DNA of 64,000 nucleotides. It comes from Streptomyces dengpaensis (GTDB lineage: Bacteria > Actinomycetota > Actinomycetes > Streptomycetales > Streptomycetaceae). Shown piece after piece: positions 59,255-64,000 of the stretch (its first letter is position 1; every line of letters starts with the position of its first letter). The notes under the pieces are model-generated. The model was given only the letters and a program-made list of their open reading frames with translations. It was not told where the DNA came from and did no database searches. The stretch is from NCBI RefSeq assembly GCF_002946835.1, contig NZ_CP026652.1, positions 6,324,001 to 6,388,000 of the forward strand, in the 5' to 3' direction. Made by a program: the position numbers and the translations under genes.

Positions 59255-60987
59255 GCATCCTCAACGAACCCCAGGGTGCCGCCGAAGCAGCAGAGGACTC
59301 GTACGAGAACGAGCTGCCGGTACGGCGCAAGCAGCCCGGCAACGTCGTGGTCAAGTGGCTCACCACCACTGACCACAAGACGATCGGCACGCTCTATCTG
59401 ATTACGTCGTTCGCGTTCTTCTGCATCGGCGGCGTGATGGCGCTGTTCATGCGCGCCGAACTCGCCCGTCCCGGCACGCAGATCATGTCGAACGAGCAGT
59501 TCAACCAGGCGTTCACGATGCATGGCACCGTGATGCTGCTGATGTTCGCGACGCCGCTGTTCGCCGGCTTCGCGAACTGGATCATGCCGTTGCAGATCGG
59601 CGCCCCCGACGTCGCGTTCCCGCGGCTGAACATGTTCGCCTACTGGCTGTACCTGTTCGGCTCGCTCATCGCGGTCGGCGGCTTCCTCACCCCGCAGGGC
59701 GCGGCCGACTTCGGCTGGTTCGCCTACAGCCCGCTGTCGGACGCGGTCCACTCGCCGGGTATCGGCGCCGACATGTGGATCATGGGTCTGGCCTTCTCCG
59801 GCTTCGGCACGATCCTCGGCTCGGTCAACTTCATCACCACGATCATCTGTATGCGTGCCCCCGGCATGACGATGTTCCGCATGCCGATCTTCGTGTGGAA
59901 CACGCTGCTGACCGGTGTGCTGGTCCTGCTGGCCTTCCCGGTCCTCGCGGCCGCGCTGTTCGCCCTGGAGGCGGACCGCAAGTTCGGCGCCCACATCTTC
60001 GACGCGGCCAACGGCGGAGCCCTGCTCTGGCAGCACCTCTTCTGGTTCTTCGGCCATCCAGAGGTGTACATCATCGCGCTGCCGTTCTTCGGCATCGTTT
60101 CCGAGATCATCCCGGTGTTCTCGCGCAAGCCGATGTTCGGCTACATGGGCCTCATCGCCGCCACGATCTCGATTGCCGGCCTCTCCGTGACCGTGTGGGC
60201 CCACCACATGTACGTCACCGGCGGTGTGCTGCTTCCGTTCTTCTCCTTCATGACGTTCCTCATCGCCGTGCCAACCGGCGTGAAGTTCTTCAACTGGATC
60301 GGGACGATGTGGAAGGGCTCCTTGTCCTTCGAGACACCGATGCTCTGGGCGACCGGCTTCCTGATCACCTTCCTCTTCGGTGGTCTGACCGGTGTCATCC
60401 TGGCCTCGCCGCCGCTGGACTTCCACGTCTCGGACTCGTACTTCGTGGTGGCGCACTTCCACTACGTGGTGTTCGGCACGGTGGTGTTCGCGATGTTCGC
60501 CGGCTTCCACTTCTGGTGGCCGAAGATGACGGGCAAGATGCTCGACGAGCGCCTCGGAAAGATCACCTTCTGGACGCTGTTCGTGGGCTTCCACGGCACG
60601 TTCCTGGTGCAGCACTGGCTCGGTGCCGAGGGCATGCCGCGTCGTTACGCGGACTACCTCGCCGCCGACGGCTTCACCGCGCTGAACACGATCTCGACGA
60701 TCAGCTCGTTCCTGCTCGGAATGTCGATCCTGCCGTTCTTCTACAACGTGTGGAAGACCGCCAAGTACGGCAAGAAGATCGAGGTCGACGACCCGTGGGG
60801 CTACGGCCGTTCACTGGAGTGGGCGACCTCCTGCCCGCCGCCGCGGCACAACTTCCTCACCCTGCCGCGGATCCGCAGTGAATCCCCGGCATTCGACCTG
60901 CACCACCCGGAGATCTCCGCTCTCGGCGAGCTCGAGACCGCTGGTCACGGTGGGTCCCTGGCTGGTGGCAAGGAGGCCGGCAAGTGA
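59251..60987 (+). CDS. ctaD: cytochrome c oxidase subunit I
   Basis: CtaD holds heme a, heme a3 and CuB and reduces O2 while pumping protons. The 578-residue protein has twelve helices. [10 protein letters not shown] includes a heme a histidine, [14 protein letters not shown] the cross-linked His-Tyr and CuB histidine, WAHHMYVTG the CuB histidine pair, and [10 protein letters not shown] the heme histidines. GTG 59251 overlaps the ctaC stop, and the last codons overlap ctaF by GTGA, so the three genes are translationally coupled. Confidence 0.98.
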   Translation: MSILNEPQGAAEAAEDSYENELPVRRKQPGNVVVKWLTTTDHKTIGTLYLITSFAFFCIGGVMALFMRAELARPGTQIMSNEQFNQAFTMHGTVMLLMFATPLFAGFANWIMPLQIGAPDVAFPRLNMFAYWLYLFGSLIAVGGFLTPQGAADFGWFAYSPLSDAVHSPGIGADMWIMGLAFSGFGTILGSVNFITTIICMRAPGMTMFRMPIFVWNTLLTGVLVLLAFPVLAAALFALEADRKFGAHIFDAANGGALLWQHLFWFFGHPEVYIIALPFFGIVSEIIPVFSRKPMFGYMGLIAATISIAGLSVTVWAHHMYVTGGVLLPFFSFMTFLIAVPTGVKFFNWIGTMWKGSLSFETPMLWATGFLITFLFGGLTGVILASPPLDFHVSDSYFVVAHFHYVVFGTVVFAMFAGFHFWWPKMTGKMLDERLGKITFWTLFVGFHGTFLVQHWLGAEGMPRRYADYLAADGFTALNTISTISSFLLGMSILPFFYNVWKTAKYGKKIEVDDPWGYGRSLEWATSCPPPRHNFLTLPRIRSESPAFDLHHPEISALGELETAGHGGSLAGGKEAGK

Positions 60988-61382
60988 AGGTCCAAGGCAA
61001 GATGTTCATCTGGCTGGCCGTCTTCATCCTCGTCATGGCGATCGTCTATGGCGTGTGGTCGAAGGAGCCGGCCGGCACCACGGCGCTCTTCCTGGCCTTC
61101 GGCCTGAGCATCATGATCGGCTACTACCTGGCCTTCACGGCCCGGCGGGTCGACGCGCTGGCGCAGGACAACAAGAACGCGGACGTCGCGGACGAGGCCG
61201 GCGAGGTGGGCTTCTTCAGCCCGCACAGCTGGCAGCCGCTGTCCCTGGCCATCGGTGGCGCGCTCGCCTTCCTGGGCGTCGTCTTCGGCTGGTGGCTGCT
61301 GTACTTCTCGGTCCCGATCATCATGATCGGCCTGTGGGGCTGGGTCTTCGAGTACTACCACGGTGAGAACCGCACCCAGTAA
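60984..61382 (+). CDS. ctaF: cytochrome c oxidase subunit IV (actinobacterial)
   Basis: The 132-residue protein has four helices (about 7-25, 33-52, 85-105, 107-125) and the actinobacterial CtaF pattern [26 protein letters not shown] ... [14 protein letters not shown]. It is an accessory subunit of the bcc-aa3 supercomplex. GTG 60984 overlaps the ctaD stop. Confidence 0.95.
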   Translation: MKVQGKMFIWLAVFILVMAIVYGVWSKEPAGTTALFLAFGLSIMIGYYLAFTARRVDALAQDNKNADVADEAGEVGFFSPHSWQPLSLAIGGALAFLGVVFGWWLLYFSVPIIMIGLWGWVFEYYHGENRTQ

Positions 61383-61398
61383 CACGCGAGGAACACCC

Positions 61399-61436
61399 GG
61401 GAGCCCGGACACTCCGCCAGGAGGGTCCGGGCTCCC
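61399..61436 (+). terminator. ctaCDF terminator
   Basis: A 12-bp stem (GGGAGCCCGGAC / GTCCGGGCTCCC) with a 14-base loop lies 16 bases after the ctaF stop. Confidence 0.85.
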
Positions 61437-61499
61437 TCGTTTGCCGCGCCGCATTACCCCGCACGGCTCACCCGCCGCGCCGTAGCTGACGTGCGTTCA

Positions 61500-61505
61500 T
61501 AGCGT
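61500..61505 (+). promoter_or_regulatory. -10 hexamer TAGCGT, leaderless start at 61512
   Basis: The hexamer is 6 bases from ATG 61512. GAGG in the gap is too close to act as a ribosome binding site. Confidence 0.5.
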
Positions 61506-61511
61506 GAGGCC

Positions 61512-62771
61512 ATGAACCACTCACCGCGCACCCGCACGGTCGTCAGCTGCACCACGCTGGTGGTCGCCCTCGGCGCGAGCGTCACCGCCTGCAGCTCCGA
61601 CGGCCACCCGCTCTCGGCGAAGCCGTACGACGCCGCGGAACAGATCGCCTTCAACGGCTCCACGGGCGACAGCCCGAAGGTCGACCCCGACAAGCCCCTG
61701 GAGATCACCGCCGAGGGCGACGACGGGCGGATCACCGACGTCACGGCCACGGACGCCTCGGGGCGCTATGTGGCGGGCGAACTCTCCGCCGACGGCACCC
61801 GCTGGCACAGCACCTCACCGCTGGCCGCAGGGGCCCACTACACGGTGCGTGTGAGCACCGAGGACCAGGACGGAGCCCCCGGCCGCAAGACCATAGGCTT
61901 CGACACCACCACGCCCACCGCGAGGAAGCTGGTGGACGTGAAGTTCGGGCCCGAGGCGGGTGAGTACGGCGTCGGCCAGCCCGTCACGGCCGAACTCAGC
62001 CTCCCCGTCAAGGACAAGGCCGCCCGCGCGGTCGTCGAGCGCGCCCTCAAGGTCGACTCCGAGCCCGCCGTGGACGGCGGCTGGCACTGGGTGGACGACA
62101 AGACGCTGCACTACCGCCCCAAGGACTACTGGCCCACCCACGCCACCATCCAGGCGTACAGCAACCTTGCGGGCATCAAGATCGCCGAGCGCCTCTGGGG
62201 CGGCAACGCCAAGTCCCTGACCCTGACCACGGGCGACCGCCTCGTGGCCGTGACCGACGCCGCCACGCACGCCATGAAGGTCTTCCGCGACGACAAGCTG
62301 ATCAAGCAAATACCCGTCACCACCGGCAAGCCCGGCTTCGAGACCCGCAACGGCGTCAAGGTCGTCCTGGCCAAGGAGTACTTCGTACGCATGCGCGGCA
62401 CCACCGTCGGCATCGCCGAGGGCACCGCCGACTCGTACGACCTGCCGGTCTACTACGCCACCCGCGTCACCTGGAGCGGTGAGTACGTGCACGCGGCGCC
62501 CTGGTCCGTGGGCAACCAGGGGATCGCCAACGTCAGCCACGGCTGCACCGGGATGAGCACCGCCAACGCCAAGTGGTTCTTCGAGAACGTGCGCCTGGGC
62601 GACATCGTGAAGGTCGTCAACTCCAAGGGCGCCACCCTGGACCCGTTCGGCAACGGCTTCGGTGACTGGAACCTCGACTGGGCGAAGTGGCGCCTGGGCA
62701 GCGCCCTTGTTGAGGGACCCGAGGGCCCGAGCCCGGCGGAAAGGGCGAGACTGCGCCCGCAGAGCGTGTGA
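61512..62771 (+). CDS. L,D-transpeptidase lipoprotein
   Basis: The 419-residue protein has a lipobox (SVTAC, Cys 27), two immunoglobulin-like domains (about 55-140 and 140-235), and a YkuD catalytic domain. The active site is HAAPWSVGNQGIANVSHGCTGMSTANAKWFF, with the nucleophilic Cys in SHGCTG. It should form 3-3 peptidoglycan cross-links outside the membrane. A short C-terminal extension (GNGFGDWNLDWAKWRLGSAL) is typical of actinobacterial enzymes. It sits inside the oxidase region without functional connection. Confidence 0.95.
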   Translation: MNHSPRTRTVVSCTTLVVALGASVTACSSDGHPLSAKPYDAAEQIAFNGSTGDSPKVDPDKPLEITAEGDDGRITDVTATDASGRYVAGELSADGTRWHSTSPLAAGAHYTVRVSTEDQDGAPGRKTIGFDTTTPTARKLVDVKFGPEAGEYGVGQPVTAELSLPVKDKAARAVVERALKVDSEPAVDGGWHWVDDKTLHYRPKDYWPTHATIQAYSNLAGIKIAERLWGGNAKSLTLTTGDRLVAVTDAATHAMKVFRDDKLIKQIPVTTGKPGFETRNGVKVVLAKEYFVRMRGTTVGIAEGTADSYDLPVYYATRVTWSGEYVHAAPWSVGNQGIANVSHGCTGMSTANAKWFFENVRLGDIVKVVNSKGATLDPFGNGFGDWNLDWAKWRLGSALVEGPEGPSPAERARLRPQSV

Positions 62772-62784
62772 GACCGCGCCGCTC

Positions 62785-63186
62785 TCAGGCGCCCAGAAGA
62801 GCCTTCCTGCGCAGCAGAGAGGCCAGCGCGGAGGCGAACTCCACGGGATCCACCGGCAGCGTCACAGCGGCATCGGCACGGCTCCACGTGGCCAGCCACG
62901 CGTCCTGCGGCCGCCCGATGAGCACAAGCACCGGCGGGCAGTTGAACACCTCGTCCTTGATCTGGCGGCACACCCCCATGCCGCCCATGGGTACGGCCTC
63001 ACCGTCCAGCACACAGACGTCGACGCCGCCCTTGTCCAGCTCCTTGATGACGGCGCCGGGCGTCGCGCACTCGACGAACTCGACGGCGGGAACGTCCGCG
63101 GCGGGCCTGCGCCCGGTAGCGAGCCGCACCTGCTCCCGGGTGTTGGAGTCGTCGCTGTAGACCAGCACCGTGGCGGTCGGCTGCAT
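62785..63186 (-). CDS. atypical receiver-domain protein
   Basis: The 133-residue protein is a stand-alone receiver fold: TATVLVYSDDSNTREQVRLA with the acidic pair, VDVCVLDGEAVPMGGMGVCRQIK with the likely phosphoacceptor Asp, then VLVLIGRPQDAWLA and AVTLPVDPVEFASALASLL. The usual lysine before the last proline is replaced (LPVDP), so phosphorylation may be lost or altered. GGAGG lies 4 bases before ATG 63186. It has no output domain. It is conserved in this position between ctaF and ctaE in streptomycetes, as far as I recall. Its ATG faces ctaE divergently. Confidence 0.85.
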   Translation of the reverse strand: MQPTATVLVYSDDSNTREQVRLATGRRPAADVPAVEFVECATPGAVIKELDKGGVDVCVLDGEAVPMGGMGVCRQIKDEVFNCPPVLVLIGRPQDAWLATWSRADAAVTLPVDPVEFASALASLLRRKALLGA

Positions 63187-63370
63187 TGTTCCTCCACGCA
63201 TCTGAGAAGCACAGGATCGGTCGGGAACCCGTGGTACCGATGGCGCGGATGCTACTCCCTTGAACACCTCGTCAACACCGGTTCGGACAGGGCTTCGATG
63301 GGCCATACGGGCTGGACACAGCCTGCAACACCCCGAACGGCACCCCCGGGCGTGAGGGCGGGATAAGGGA

Positions 63371-63385
63371 CCGACATAATGTCGG
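63371..63385. promoter_or_regulatory. perfect 15-bp palindrome over the ctaE start
   Basis: CCGACATAATGTCGG includes the annotated ATG (63379). If translation starts instead at GTG 63388, the palindrome lies just upstream as a possible operator or -10 (TAATGT at 63377-63382). Confidence 0.45.
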
Positions 63386-63999
63386 ACGTGGCGACAGCAA
63401 CGACAGTAGAAACCGGGCACGCGCACCCGTCGGTCAATCGGCCGAACCTCGTCAGCGTCGGAACGATCATCTGGCTGAGTTCCGAGCTGATGTTCTTCGC
63501 GGCCCTCTTCGCGATGTACTTCACCCTGCGATCGGTGACCGGTCCCGACCACTGGAAGGAAATGGCGTCTGCCCTGAACTTCCCGTTCTCGGCGACGAAT
63601 ACCACCATCCTGGTGCTCTCCTCACTGACCTGTCAGCTCGGCGTGTTCGCCGCCGAGCGCGGGGATGTGAAGAAGCTCCGGGGCTGGTTCATCGTCACCT
63701 TCATCATGGGTGCGATCTTCGTCGGCGGTCAGGTCTTCGAGTACACCGAGCTGGTCAAGCACGAGGGTCTCTCGCTCTCGTCCGACCCGTACGGCTCGGC
63801 GTTCTACCTGACCACCGGCTTCCACGGACTGCACGTGACGGGCGGACTCATCGCCTTCCTGCTGGTCCTCGGCCGTACCTACGCGGCCCGGAGGTTCACC
63901 CATGAGCAGGCGACCGCCGCCATCGTCGTGTCCTACTACTGGCACTTCGTCGATGTCGTCTGGATCGGCCTCTTCGCCACGATCTACATGATCAAGTAA
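63379..63999 (+). CDS. ctaE: cytochrome c oxidase subunit III
   Basis: The 206-residue subunit has five helices and the family motifs [60 protein letters not shown] and [15 protein letters not shown], including the conserved Glu and His residues that stabilise the proton-entry path. ATG 63379 lies in a palindrome; GTG 63388 is an alternative start. Cytochrome bcc genes (qcrCAB) usually follow directly and would be just past the right edge. Confidence 0.96.
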   Translation: MSDVATATTVETGHAHPSVNRPNLVSVGTIIWLSSELMFFAALFAMYFTLRSVTGPDHWKEMASALNFPFSATNTTILVLSSLTCQLGVFAAERGDVKKLRGWFIVTFIMGAIFVGGQVFEYTELVKHEGLSLSSDPYGSAFYLTTGFHGLHVTGGLIAFLLVLGRTYAARRFTHEQATAAIVVSYYWHFVDVVWIGLFATIYMIK

Positions 64000-64000
64000 T

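Overview
The window is a stretch of linear-chromosome core from a Streptomyces species. The evidence is very high GC with strong G/C at third codon positions, many GTG starts, and actinomycete-specific families (DUF4191, DUF3043, PspAA/PspAB, CtaF, an NsdA-like regulator). The gene order glnII - glnA - lipA/lipB - aceE - sucB/lpdA/pepA - cobS/cobT/cobU - nadA - ctaCDF/ctaE matches, from memory, the S. coelicolor SCO2150-SCO2210 region in reverse. I see no prophage, insertion sequence, CRISPR array, biosynthetic cluster, tRNA or rRNA. It is conserved chromosome rather than an accessory island, and I did not find a clearly new multi-gene system.

Layout. 0-13 kb: a winged-helix regulator cut by the left edge; glnII and glnA, two glutamine synthetases each behind a four-half-site GlnR box; several secreted or membrane proteins of unknown function; a DUF2252 protein; pspAB-htpX; a Gly/Tyr-rich secreted peptide; an RDD protein and a DUF4191 protein. 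13-24 kb: lipB-lipA, an NsdA-like regulator, a flavin amine oxidase-like protein, a TIGR01777 epimerase, a GNAT enzyme, a MarP-type membrane protease, a PGRP-type amidase, a DUF4240 protein and a WYL regulator. 24-34 kb: the 2-oxoacid dehydrogenase block aceE (E1), a GntR/FCD regulator, sucB (E2), lpdA (E3) and pepA. LipA/LipB make the lipoyl cofactor carried by SucB, so the two blocks are linked functionally.

34-40 kb: cobS, cobT and a CobU fused to a metallo-hydrolase-like domain, the late cobalamin nucleotide-loop steps, scattered among other genes. 40-50 kb: an HtrA-like lipoprotein protease, a methyltransferase/DUF3043 pair, pspA-pspAA, a two-component system and an RND permease. 50-58 kb: a GH19 chitinase with a DasR-like box, nadA, erpA, a large single-pass protein, a PfkB kinase and a NifS-TusA fusion. 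58-64 kb: the aa3-type cytochrome c oxidase genes ctaC-ctaD-ctaF and ctaE, split by an L,D-transpeptidase and an atypical receiver protein.

The most interesting signals are small. Short tandem arrays or mini-palindrome arrays sit in three convergent gene junctions (7.6, 38.4 and 40.5 kb). A GC-rich dispersed element recurs at least five times, including one back-to-back pair. Palindromic elements appear to be captured in frame inside pspA and the NsdA-like gene. A layered RNA fold lies upstream of pepA, and a 17-bp perfect palindrome lies upstream of aceE beside the GntR gene. About a dozen genes look leaderless, and one methyltransferase seems to start at CTG inside a CTGA overlap.
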